Below are positions 1-6,925 of a stretch of 14,360 nt of DNA, piece after piece (within the stretch, counting starts at the first letter, position 1; every line of letters starts with the position of its first letter). Origin of the DNA: an uncultured Lachnospiraceae bacterium (GTDB lineage: Bacteria; Bacillota_A; Clostridia; Lachnospirales; Lachnospiraceae); contig CADAHD010000022.1 in NCBI GenBank assembly GCA_902787595.1, forward strand, positions 1 through 14,360. The letters are read 5' to 3'. The notes under the pieces are model-generated. The model was not told the origin of the DNA, did no database searches, and worked only from the letters and a program-made list of their open reading frames with translations. A program made the translations under genes and the position numbers.

Positions 1-1
1 C

Positions 2-427
2 TTCCCCGAGCAGATCGCGCGTATCGCCGATCTGTATGGCGAATTTGCTACCAAGTACAATAAGCAGCTGGGAATGCATGCGCATAATAACCAGCAGCTT
101 GCATTTGCAAACACTATTGAAGCGGTGGGCGACGGCGTTAACTGGCTGGATGCTACTTACAACGGCATGGGCAGAGGCGCAGGCAACTGCTTTATGGAGC
201 ATCTGCTGGGATTCCTTCGCAATCCCAAGTACAATCTGTACCCGGTGATCCAGTTTATAGATAAATATATGCCTCAGGTGCGTGAAGCAGGCGCTGTATG
301 GGGTTATGATATGCAGTATTTTTTTACGGGACTCCTTAATCAGCATCCCCGTTCGGCCATAGCATTTACAAAAGAAGGCCGTAAGGATTATACACAATAC
401 TATACCGAACTGCTTGGCATGGACTGA
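2..427 (+). CDS. HMGL/DRE-TIM-type aldolase, C-terminal part (partial)
   Basis: The reading frame is open from the left edge and ends at TGA 425-427, so only the last 141 residues are present. The fragment has the hallmarks of the HMG-CoA lyase-like DRE-TIM metallolyase family. These are a metal-binding HxH in GMHAHNNQ, which follows a beta strand, and then a GMGRGAGN glycine-rich strand-loop. Relatives include 4-hydroxy-2-oxovalerate aldolase, isopropylmalate/citramalate synthases and HMG-CoA lyase. The match to the aldolase branch (MhpE-like, often annotated only as aldolase catalytic domain protein) is from recognition of this motif arrangement. The substrate cannot be told because the catalytic N-terminus is outside the window. 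It would be a cytoplasmic enzyme. Its stop overlaps the start of the next gene (TGATG), which suggests translational coupling with the thioesterase. Confidence 0.8.
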   Translation, partial: FPEQIARIADLYGEFATKYNKQLGMHAHNNQQLAFANTIEAVGDGVNWLDATYNGMGRGAGNCFMEHLLGFLRNPKYNLYPVIQFIDKYMPQVREAGAVWGYDMQYFFTGLLNQHPRSAIAFTKEGRKDYTQYYTELLGMD

Positions 428-1182
428 TGGAGGAGCATTACTTATTTAAAGAAAAGAAGGTTCAGGAATTCAGGGAAGCCGATGCTGACGGCAGGATAGG
501 AATGTTCGGATACCTGAGTTATTTTCAGGATGCAGCTGCTACATATATGCATCGTTTTAACTGGGATAATTCCGTTGTTCATGAAAAGTACGGCGTGGCC
601 TGGATCTATACAAAGTACCGCATGCAGCTCTTTGAAAAAGCCGGTTATGATGCGCCTCTGGATATAGAATGCTGGATAGAGCCCACAAATCATTCTTTTA
701 CCATCTATCATGCGATGGAGATCAGAAAACGCGGGATATTAATGGCCAGGGGCAGACTGGAAAGCTGTCTTATGGATCTTGAGAACGGACGCATCACCAG
801 ACTTGAGCGCATAGGCTATGAGCCTGCGCTGGCACTGAAGCGGATGAACCCCGTTGAAGCCTTCAGCCGCCTGACGCCATCGGCAGAGGGAACCGAAGAG
901 GTTTACAGTCACAGGGTAAGATATACCGATCTGGATAATAACAGGCATATGAACAATCTGCGTTATGTGCCGCTTCTGCTGGATGCGTATACGCCGGATT
1001 ATCATGAGGAACACCTGCTTACGGATCTGGAGATACAATACAGAGAGCAGTGCTTTTATGATGAGGAGCTTAAGATATGCAGGCAGGATGAGGAGAAGAA
1101 CACATATAGGCTGATCATCCGGAAAGAAAACGGTAATACCGCAGCATGCGCAAAGCTTCATTTTAAGGATATTAAAAAATAA
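427..1182 (+). CDS. acyl-ACP thioesterase (FatA/FatB-like, double hotdog)
   Basis: This 251-residue protein has the length and layout of bacterial acyl-ACP thioesterases, two tandem hotdog folds at roughly residues 5-120 and 160-248. The N-terminal hotdog holds the central helix region (GYLSYFQDAAATYM). The C-terminal hotdog holds RYTDLDNNRHMNNLRY (165-180), whose N172 and H174 match the catalytic Asn and His of the plant enzymes (N-x-H motif). The family hydrolyses fatty acyl-ACP to free fatty acid in the cytoplasm and so sets chain length and fatty acid release. The ATG at 427 overlaps the upstream stop by one base. No separate strong ribosome binding site is needed if translation is coupled. 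Chain-length preference cannot be read from the sequence. Family call is firm; physiological role is inferred. Confidence 0.9.
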   Translation: MEEHYLFKEKKVQEFREADADGRIGMFGYLSYFQDAAATYMHRFNWDNSVVHEKYGVAWIYTKYRMQLFEKAGYDAPLDIECWIEPTNHSFTIYHAMEIRKRGILMARGRLESCLMDLENGRITRLERIGYEPALALKRMNPVEAFSRLTPSAEGTEEVYSHRVRYTDLDNNRHMNNLRYVPLLLDAYTPDYHEEHLLTDLEIQYREQCFYDEELKICRQDEEKNTYRLIIRKENGNTAACAKLHFKDIKK

Positions 1183-1204
1183 GATATAGAAAAGGAGAAA
1201 AACA

Positions 1205-2191
1205 ATGAGTATCAGGATAGGTATTCTTGGATACGGGAATCTTTCACGCGGAGTAGAGAGCGCGATCAAGCAGAATGATGATCTTACTCTGGCAGCAGTG
1301 TTTACCCGCAGAGATCCTGCAAGCGTGCAGATAAAGACAGAGGGAGTACCCGTAGTATCCGAAAAAGACATCATGGACTGGAAAGATAAGATAGATGTAC
1401 TGGTAATGGGCGGCGGCAGCGCTACCGATCTGCCGGTTCAGACCCCTAAATATGCGGAGTACTTTAATGTGGTAGACAGCTTTGATACCCATGCGCGCAT
1501 AGCTGAGCATTTTGCAAATGTAGATGCGGCTGCAAAGAAGGGCGGAAATGTGGCTGTTATATCGGTGGGCTGGGATCCCGGCATGTTCTCACTTCTGAGA
1601 ATGGTAAGTGATGCAGTGCTTCCCGAAGGAAAGCATTATACCTTCTGGGGCAGGGGAGTAAGTCAGGGACACTCCGATGCAATACGCCGCATTGAGGGAG
1701 TTAAGGATGCGCGCCAGTATACCGTGCCTATCGAGAGTGCAGTAGAAGAAGTGCGCAGCGGATCCAATCCTGAGTTTAGCGCAAGGCAGATGCATCTTCG
1801 CGATTGCTATGTGGTAGCGGAAGAAGGCGCTGATAAGGCAAGGATCGAAAAAGAGATCAAGGAGATGCCCAATTACTTTGCGGATTACGATACCACGGTA
1901 CATTTCATAAGCGAAGAAGAACTTAAGCGTGATCACGCAGGACTTCCTCACGGGGGCTTTGTGATCCGCAGCGGCGTGACCGGAAACGATAAGGAACATA
2001 AGCATATCATAGAGTATAATCTTAAGCTTGATTCAAATCCGGAGTTTACCGGATCGGTACTGGCGGCTTATGCAAGAGCAGCATACAGGCTTTCCAAAGA
2101 AGGAGCGAAAGGCTGCAAAACGGTATTTGACATAGCGCCTGCATATTTAAGCGCAAAGAGCGCAGAGGAGCTGAGAGGGCATCTGCTCTGA
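1205..2191 (+). CDS. ddh: meso-diaminopimelate D-dehydrogenase
   Basis: At 328 residues this is the usual size of meso-diaminopimelate dehydrogenase. The enzyme makes meso-DAP in one step by NADPH-dependent reductive amination of tetrahydrodipicolinate, supplying lysine and peptidoglycan precursor. An N-terminal Rossmann fold carries GYGNLSRG (9-16; the family often has GYGNLGRG, so one Gly is Ser here). The substrate side shows SVGWDPGMFS and WGRGVSQGHSDAIRRI, both characteristic of Ddh. The ATG at 1205 has an AAGGAGAAA ribosome binding site 22 nt after the previous stop, so it could be co-transcribed with the thioesterase. The dehydrogenase route is used by some Clostridia in place of, or beside, the DapL or acyl-blocked routes. 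Which routes coexist here cannot be seen. Confidence 0.95.
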   Translation: MSIRIGILGYGNLSRGVESAIKQNDDLTLAAVFTRRDPASVQIKTEGVPVVSEKDIMDWKDKIDVLVMGGGSATDLPVQTPKYAEYFNVVDSFDTHARIAEHFANVDAAAKKGGNVAVISVGWDPGMFSLLRMVSDAVLPEGKHYTFWGRGVSQGHSDAIRRIEGVKDARQYTVPIESAVEEVRSGSNPEFSARQMHLRDCYVVAEEGADKARIEKEIKEMPNYFADYDTTVHFISEEELKRDHAGLPHGGFVIRSGVTGNDKEHKHIIEYNLKLDSNPEFTGSVLAAYARAAYRLSKEGAKGCKTVFDIAPAYLSAKSAEELRGHLL

Positions 2192-2281
2192 TGTGATCTG
2201 AGAAGGGGTATCCCGGGGAGACAGACTGTTATGTCGTCCCGTACGAAGTGACTGATCTTAAGTATGAAAGGGGGATAGAGA

Positions 2282-4099
2282 ATGAATCCGTGTCCCAATT
2301 GCGGAGGAGAACTGACATTTGATATAGCATCGCAGATGCTGAAATGCCCGTTCTGTGAAGGAGTGTTCTCGCCTGCGCAGGTCGCGCAGGGAAAGGCGGC
2401 AGAAGAAGCGCATTATAATGCCCAGACGGCGCCGCCGGTTGAAGAAGGGATCGCAGGAGATGCTACAGCCGTATACGGTCAGCAGGCACAGCCGCAGCAG
2501 ATGCAGTACGGGCAGCCACAGCAGGGGGGATTTGCCGCGGGAGCGGCTGCTCAGCCTCAGCAACAGGCAGCGGTACAGCCTCAGCAATCGCCTTTTGCGG
2601 GAGCTTTTGCGCAGCAGGCGCAGCCTCAGCCGGAAAGCTTTGATGTGATAGCATATACCTGTCCGCAATGCGGAGGCAGTATCTACTCTACCGAGGAATC
2701 GGTGAACGGTTTCTGCAGTTATTGCGGATCCAGTCTGATGCTGCAGTCGCGTATGGCAAAGATGCCGCAGCCTAAGAAGATACTTCCTTTCCGTGTTGAT
2801 AAGAATGCCTGCAAAGATGCATACAAGAAATTTGTCGGCAAGTCATTCTATGTTCCTAAGGAATTCAAGGATGAGCAGGCTCTTGAAAAGTTCAGAGGGA
2901 TCTATATGCCTTACTGGGTTTACGAAATGAGTCTGAACGGTGAGGTGAATCTAAAGGGAACCAAGAGCTATCGCCGCGGAAATTATGTTTATACGGAACA
3001 CTACAAATGTATAGCCAATGTGGATTGCTATTACAGGGGAATGTCTTATGATGCTTCATCATCCTTTGACGATCATTTCAGTGAAGGGATAGCGCCTTTT
3101 GATGCCCATGCGATGGTGGACTTCAATGAGAATTACATGGCAGGTTATTATGCGGATATGCAGGATGTGTCCGAACAGGTTTATGTGCCGGATGCTGCAG
3201 GCTTTGTTTCATCACAGGTCTTTAATCAGATAAAGAACGGACGCTGCTTCCCGGGAGTTTCGGTGGACTCTAACCAGCAGTCCGGAATTAATCCGCGCAT
3301 GGATCCCGGGACTCCTTACCTGTCGTTTTTGCCGGTGTGGTTTTTGTCGTACAGGAAGGACGACCGTGTGGCGTATGCGGTTGTAAACGGACAGACCGGA
3401 AAAATAGTAAGCGATCTGCCGGTTGATAATAAGAAGTTTCTGATAGTAGCGGCGATACTTGCGGTCATCATATACGGAGTGCTGGCATTTATGCCGGCTA
3501 TGACACCTACCAATACACTGACTGTATCCATGGTCATATCCATTATCAGCGTGCTTATGCTCAATATCACCATCGGAAAGGTGCAGAAAAGAGATAAGAG
3601 GCTGGATGATAAGGGGTATCTGAGTAAGTATAATGCAGCCGAGTTCAGGAAGAAACAGGTAAAGAAGCATACGGAAGGCGGTAAGACGGCGAAGAATATG
3701 ATCGCCCTGATACCGGTTATCATCGTGTTTGGCGCACAGCTCGGTTTCGGCCTCATTGCATCTTTGATAGCAGCTTTTGGTATGAAGCTGGTGATGCTGG
3801 GAGCCGTGATAGCGATGTTTGGTCTTACTATATTCGGTTTCAGCAGACTGAGCTCGCAGAATGAGGGAAAGAAAGGGTCACTTACTGCAGGATTTATCTT
3901 TATGATGGTGGTATCCGTATATGCTTTGATACTGAGCATGGTGAGGCCGCCTTCGGATATGTGGTATTACAGTGGGACTTTTGCCCTGATGGCAGGAACA
4001 GTATTCTGTCAGCTGCTGGTGCTGGGCGAGTATAATCTGCTGACCACGCGTCCGCTGCCCCAGCTTAACAGGAAAGGAGGTAATGACAGTGCGTACTAA
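2282..4099 (+). CDS. double zinc-ribbon (TFIIB-type) polytopic membrane protein
   Basis: This 605-residue protein has four parts. A C4 zinc ribbon lies at residues 4-25 (CPNCGG ... CPFC). A Gln/Ala/Pro-rich low-complexity linker spans about 66-118. A second C4 ribbon lies at 127-148 (CPQCGG ... CSYC), followed by a soluble region to about 380. The C-terminal part is hydrophobic, with roughly six membrane segments starting near 385. The ATG at 2282 has an AAAGGGGG ribosome binding site. Such proteins are often annotated as TFIIB-type zinc ribbon-containing protein; the ribbon alone does not imply a role in transcription, and the membrane part argues against one. The gene overlaps the following TPM gene, so the two probably act together at the membrane. 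The 90-nt gap after ddh has only a weak imperfect hairpin (about 2211-2238) and no clear promoter. No biochemical function is known to me. Confidence 0.75.
   Translation: MNPCPNCGGELTFDIASQMLKCPFCEGVFSPAQVAQGKAAEEAHYNAQTAPPVEEGIAGDATAVYGQQAQPQQMQYGQPQQGGFAAGAAAQPQQQAAVQPQQSPFAGAFAQQAQPQPESFDVIAYTCPQCGGSIYSTEESVNGFCSYCGSSLMLQSRMAKMPQPKKILPFRVDKNACKDAYKKFVGKSFYVPKEFKDEQALEKFRGIYMPYWVYEMSLNGEVNLKGTKSYRRGNYVYTEHYKCIANVDCYYRGMSYDASSSFDDHFSEGIAPFDAHAMVDFNENYMAGYYADMQDVSEQVYVPDAAGFVSSQVFNQIKNGRCFPGVSVDSNQQSGINPRMDPGTPYLSFLPVWFLSYRKDDRVAYAVVNGQTGKIVSDLPVDNKKFLIVAAILAVIIYGVLAFMPAMTPTNTLTVSMVISIISVLMLNITIGKVQKRDKRLDDKGYLSKYNAAEFRKKQVKKHTEGGKTAKNMIALIPVIIVFGAQLGFGLIASLIAAFGMKLVMLGAVIAMFGLTIFGFSRLSSQNEGKKGSLTAGFIFMMVVSVYALILSMVRPPSDMWYYSGTFALMAGTVFCQLLVLGEYNLLTTRPLPQLNRKGGNDSAY
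4075..4080 (+). promoter_or_regulatory. ribosome binding site that decides the TPM gene start
   Basis: AGGAGG lies inside the 3' end of the zinc-ribbon gene. It is only 2 nt from the ATG at 4083 but 8 nt from the in-frame GTG at 4089, so GTG is the better-spaced start. This is read directly from the sequence; the choice of start is an inference. Confidence 0.6.
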
Positions 4100-4898
4100 G
4101 ATATTATCGACAATATGCGTGGTGTTTTCCGTACTGCTGATATCTGCGCTTCCTGTAAGAGCCGGAGGAGAAGTCTGGTACGAGAGTGATGAAGGATACG
4201 AGGTCCTTATCGATGATGAGGAGGATATACTCAGCGACAGTGAAGAGAAAAAACTGGCTGATCTTATGAAGGGGCTGGCGCAGTATGGTAATGTGGTATT
4301 TTACAGCACCAGCGGACCAGGAGTAAGAGATGAAGGCGACGCAGATGCAGACGCCCATAATTATTATTCAAGCGTATACGGCAGTCAGAACGGCGTGATC
4401 TTTGTGATCGATTTTGATAATTATTTTCAGGACCGCGATCACGAAATGTGCATGTTATGGTTGAATAAATATGGCACGATGGACAGAAAGATCTCCAATT
4501 CACAGGTGGATTCGATAATAGATAACAGTTATAATATCGTTTCCAAACATGACGAGCGCGACTGGTATGGATATGCAGAACAGACTTTTCAGCAGATCAT
4601 TGATTTTTACAATACCGGTAAGATCGCTGAGCCTATGAAGTGGATCACGAATATCTTTCTTGCAATTATTCTGGCCTTCATGATCAGTTTTGCGATGGTA
4701 AGCTATTCGATACGTTCACGCAAGCCTAAGGATTCGGAAGTATTGAGCGGCCTGTTCCAGCATTTCCAGTTGCTGGGTGCAAATATGATACTTACCAATA
4801 CCACCAAGGTTTATGATCCGCCTTCATCATCAGGCGGTGGCGGCGGAGGTCATGGCGGCGGTGGCGGAGGCCATGGCGGCGGTGGCCACAGAGCTTAA
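4089..4898 (+). CDS. TPM-domain protein, signal peptide, membrane anchor, Gly/His tail
   Basis: From the preferred GTG start the protein has 269 residues; from ATG 4083 it has 271. A signal peptide (basic RTK, hydrophobic core, then LPVRAGG) is followed by an extracytoplasmic TPM-type domain. That domain begins with an acidic segment and DDEEDILSDSEEKKLADLM and includes NGVIFVIDFDN. A membrane helix sits near residues 185-208, and the tail ends in glycine runs separated by histidines. TPM_phosphatase-family proteins (YgcG and Psb32/TLP18.3 relatives) often have this order of signal, TPM, helix and Gly-rich tail. The annotation phosphatase is uncertain. The 5' end overlaps the zinc-ribbon gene by 11 nt, implying joint translation and probably a shared membrane complex. 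A strong terminator follows directly. Confidence 0.8.
   Translation: MRTKILSTICVVFSVLLISALPVRAGGEVWYESDEGYEVLIDDEEDILSDSEEKKLADLMKGLAQYGNVVFYSTSGPGVRDEGDADADAHNYYSSVYGSQNGVIFVIDFDNYFQDRDHEMCMLWLNKYGTMDRKISNSQVDSIIDNSYNIVSKHDERDWYGYAEQTFQQIIDFYNTGKIAEPMKWITNIFLAIILAFMISFAMVSYSIRSRKPKDSEVLSGLFQHFQLLGANMILTNTTKVYDPPSSSGGGGGGHGGGGGGHGGGGHRA
4833..4889 (+). repeat. in-gene 21-nt tandem repeat encoding Gly6-His units
   Basis: Two consecutive 21-nt units (4833-4853 and 4854-4874) each encode six glycines and a histidine. A shortened third unit (4875-4889) encodes four glycines and a histidine. The DNA is highly GC-rich against its surroundings and prone to slippage, so tail length may vary between strains. 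Confidence 0.8.
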
Positions 4899-4905
4899 TA
4901 AAATA

Positions 4906-4932
4906 AAAAAAGGCGGGGTGACCCGCCTTTTT
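4906..4932. terminator. bidirectional intrinsic terminator between convergent genes
   Basis: A 7-bp stem AGGCGGG (4911-4917) pairs with CCCGCCT (4922-4928) around a GTGA loop. It is preceded by a run of A and followed by a run of T, so it has a U-tract on either strand. It ends the TPM transcript 7 nt after that gene's stop. It can also end the regulator transcript from the minus strand, whose stop codon is at 4934-4936. Confidence 0.9.
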
Positions 4933-4933
4933 C

Positions 4934-5305
4934 TTATGAATGATAATGTTTTTTAAAAGCTTCGAATGTCTCCGGACTGATGACATGCTCTATGCGGCAG
5001 GCATCGCGTTCTGCTGTTTCCTTTGATATCCCCCAGGACATCAGCATCTCGATCATGAAGCGGTTGCGTTCGTATATCGTTTCGGCTATCTTGCGGCCGC
5101 TGTCAGTCAGATAGATGTAGCCGGCATCGGTAACTGTGATCTGGCCTTTTTCGCGCAGGTTCTTCATTCCTATGGATACGCTGGATTTTTTGAAGCCCAT
5201 CTCATTGGCGATATCTACTCCGCGGACTACCGGCAGGCGCTTGCTAAGGATGAGTATGGTTTTCAGATAGTTTTCTGAAGATTCAGTAGATTCTTTGACA
5301 GACAT
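4934..5305 (-). CDS. DtxR/MntR-family metal-dependent regulator (metal site atypical)
   Basis: The preferred start is the CAT at 5303-5305 (minus strand), which has GGAGG ending 5 nt upstream and gives MSVKESTESS and 123 residues. A longer frame to 5341 lacks a ribosome binding site. The N-terminal winged helix-turn-helix (about 10-70: RGVDIANEMGFKKSSVSIGMKNLREKGQI) and the helical dimerisation/metal domain (75-123, with DACRIEHVIS) are typical of short DtxR/MntR repressors without an SH3-like domain. C103, E106 and H107 match the C/E-x-x-E-H metal cluster. The positions usually Asp or Met, Glu and His in family members appear as N12, K15 and N81, so metal sensing may differ. It is divergent from the MATE gene, so regulation of that gene or of itself is possible. 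I see no confident operator in the AT-rich 5306-5420 stretch. Confidence 0.85.
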   Translation of the reverse strand: MSVKESTESSENYLKTILILSKRLPVVRGVDIANEMGFKKSSVSIGMKNLREKGQITVTDAGYIYLTDSGRKIAETIYERNRFMIEMLMSWGISKETAERDACRIEHVISPETFEAFKKHYHS

Positions 5306-5419
5306 TTTTCCCTCCTCGTGACACAAAAAAGACTTTTGCAATCAAACTATTGTTTTAATATACTAACTTGCGTCAGACAAAGTTTATCACAGGCATTTTG
5401 AAAAAGCAAGCTCAAATAT

Positions 5420-5448
5420 TTGCCCCGTTTTTGAAAATGTGCTATGAT
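5420..5448 (+). promoter_or_regulatory. promoter of the MATE gene
   Basis: TTGCCC (5420-5425), a 17-nt spacer and TATGAT (5443-5448) with an upstream TG (extended -10) form a good sigma-A type promoter. Transcription would begin near 5455. The first in-frame ATG (5444) lies inside the -10 and cannot be the start. Confidence 0.7.
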
Positions 5449-5476
5449 ATGCCCTATGCGAACTAAAGACAAAAAC

Positions 5477-6799
5477 ATGGACAGAAGAACAAAACTGACG
5501 GAAACGCCGGTACCCGGACTCATACTTGAACTGTCCGTACCGACTATCATAAGCATGCTGGTTACAGCTATCTATAATGCGGCTGATAAATTCTTTGTGG
5601 GAAGGATATCCACGGAAGCTTCGGCAGCGGTTGGAGTGGCTTTTCCTGCAATGGCGGTCATTCAGGCCATAGGCTTTTTCTACGGACACGGATCGGGGAA
5701 TTTCCTTTCGCGCATGATGGGAGCAGGGAAAAATAAGGAAGCTTCAGAGATGGCTTCCACAGGTTTCTGCCTTGCTATAGTAACCGGGATCCTGGCAGCG
5801 CTTTTGGGAATAGGATTTATCAAACCTCTGGCTTATGCTATGGGAGCTACAGAAGCGGGGCTGGCAGATTCGATGGCTTATATGCGTATCATCATGCTGG
5901 GGGCGCCTTTTATGATGGGGCAGTTTGTTATAAACAATCAGCTTCGCTTTCAGGGCAGCGCAATGTATGCCATGGCGGGGCTTATGACCGGAGCTGTTAT
6001 AAATGTGATATTGGATCCGCTGCTCATACTGGTGTGCAAAATGGGAGTGAGCGGCGCGGCAATAGCTACAGTGAGCGGTCAGATCACCAGCTTTATCGTG
6101 CTTTATATAGGAAGCACCAGAGGTGAGAATATCCGCATCAGGTTTAAGAATATCAAAGTCAATGCATTTTATCTGAAGGAGATAATAAACGGCGGCAGTC
6201 CCTCACTTTTTCGTCAGGGGCTGGCGGCAGTTTCGGCCATGCTGCTCAATAATGCCGCAAGGGACTACGGGGCAGCGCCTGCTTTGGCGGCGATGTCTAC
6301 AGTAAACACGGTGGTCATGAGCCTGAGCGCTGCGCTGATAGGCTTCGGACAGGGATATCAGCCGGTCTGTTCCTTTAATTACGGGGCAGGCATAAAAGAC
6401 CGTGTGAAGCAGGGATATTGGTTTTGTGTTAAATGGGGGACGGTCTTCATGACTCTGGCCGGAGTGATATGCTTTATCTTTGCGCCGCAGATAATAAGGG
6501 CATTCAGGGATGATGATGCCGTGGTGCAGATAGGTACTGTGGCTTTGCGCTGCCAGGCAGCCGTACTGCCGCTTTCCGCGGCCACTGTATTGAGCAATAT
6601 GATGCTCCAGTCTATAGGCAAAGGTGTTAAGGCGTCAATCTCTTCTTCGGCCAGAAATGGTATATGCTTTATCCCGCTGATCCTGATACTTCCCAATATT
6701 CTGGGCATACTGGGAGTTGAGATCACCCAGAGCATAGCCGATGTGCTGGCTCTCTGCATATCCGTTCCCATGGCTCTTACAGAGATAAGGAAGATGTAA
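5477..6799 (+). CDS. MATE family multidrug/toxin efflux transporter
   Basis: From the preferred ATG at 5477 the protein has 440 residues, normal for the MATE (NorM/DinF-like) family of cation-coupled efflux proteins. It shows the usual N-terminus just ahead of TM1 (TETPVPGLILELSVPTIISML), the NAADKFFVGR segment of TM1-TM2 and about twelve hydrophobic helices in two related halves. The second half begins near GGSPSLFRQGLAAVSAMLLNN, and the family motif GFGQGYQPVCSFNYGAG is present. It would export amphipathic or cationic compounds across the cytoplasmic membrane; the substrate is unknown. No good Shine-Dalgarno precedes 5477. ATG 5456 is an alternative and would lie at the predicted transcript 5' end. 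The gene stands alone between its own promoter and terminator, divergent from the DtxR-like regulator. Confidence 0.9.
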   Translation: MDRRTKLTETPVPGLILELSVPTIISMLVTAIYNAADKFFVGRISTEASAAVGVAFPAMAVIQAIGFFYGHGSGNFLSRMMGAGKNKEASEMASTGFCLAIVTGILAALLGIGFIKPLAYAMGATEAGLADSMAYMRIIMLGAPFMMGQFVINNQLRFQGSAMYAMAGLMTGAVINVILDPLLILVCKMGVSGAAIATVSGQITSFIVLYIGSTRGENIRIRFKNIKVNAFYLKEIINGGSPSLFRQGLAAVSAMLLNNAARDYGAAPALAAMSTVNTVVMSLSAALIGFGQGYQPVCSFNYGAGIKDRVKQGYWFCVKWGTVFMTLAGVICFIFAPQIIRAFRDDDAVVQIGTVALRCQAAVLPLSAATVLSNMMLQSIGKGVKASISSSARNGICFIPLILILPNILGILGVEITQSIADVLALCISVPMALTEIRKM

Positions 6800-6811
6800 G
6801 AGCTTCGTTTT

Positions 6812-6830
6812 GCCGCGTTCGCGGCTTTTT
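6812..6830 (+). terminator. intrinsic terminator after the MATE gene
   Basis: GCCGCG (6812-6817) pairs with CGCGGC (6820-6825) and is followed directly by TTTTT. It lies 13 nt after the MATE stop codon. Confidence 0.85.
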
Positions 6831-6865
6831 ACATCAAAATAACAGTATATATGTTGTGCCTTTGA

Positions 6866-6894
6866 TTGACTAGCGTATCAAGATGTGGTATCAT
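6866..6894 (+). promoter_or_regulatory. promoter of purO-purH
   Basis: TTGACT (6866-6871), a 17-nt spacer and TATCAT (6889-6894) with an extended TG form a near-consensus sigma-A promoter. The predicted leader is only about 25 nt to the purO ATG, which leaves no room for a purine riboswitch downstream of it. No PurR-box-like or riboswitch-like structure was recognised upstream. Confidence 0.75.
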
Positions 6895-6925
6895 TGATTG
6901 CGTATTTCAAAAGGAGGAGTTTTCT

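Noticed and set aside
739..1374. A 211-codon minus-strand frame
   Set aside because: It spans the opposite strand of two well-supported genes (thioesterase and ddh) and their junction, with no protein-like motifs.
2211..2238. An imperfect hairpin in the gap after ddh
   Set aside because: The stem has internal mismatches and no T-run follows, so it cannot be called a terminator or a riboswitch.
3316..3939. A 207-codon minus-strand frame
   Set aside because: It lies wholly opposite the membrane part of the zinc-ribbon gene and has no ribosome binding site or family features; it is a shadow frame.
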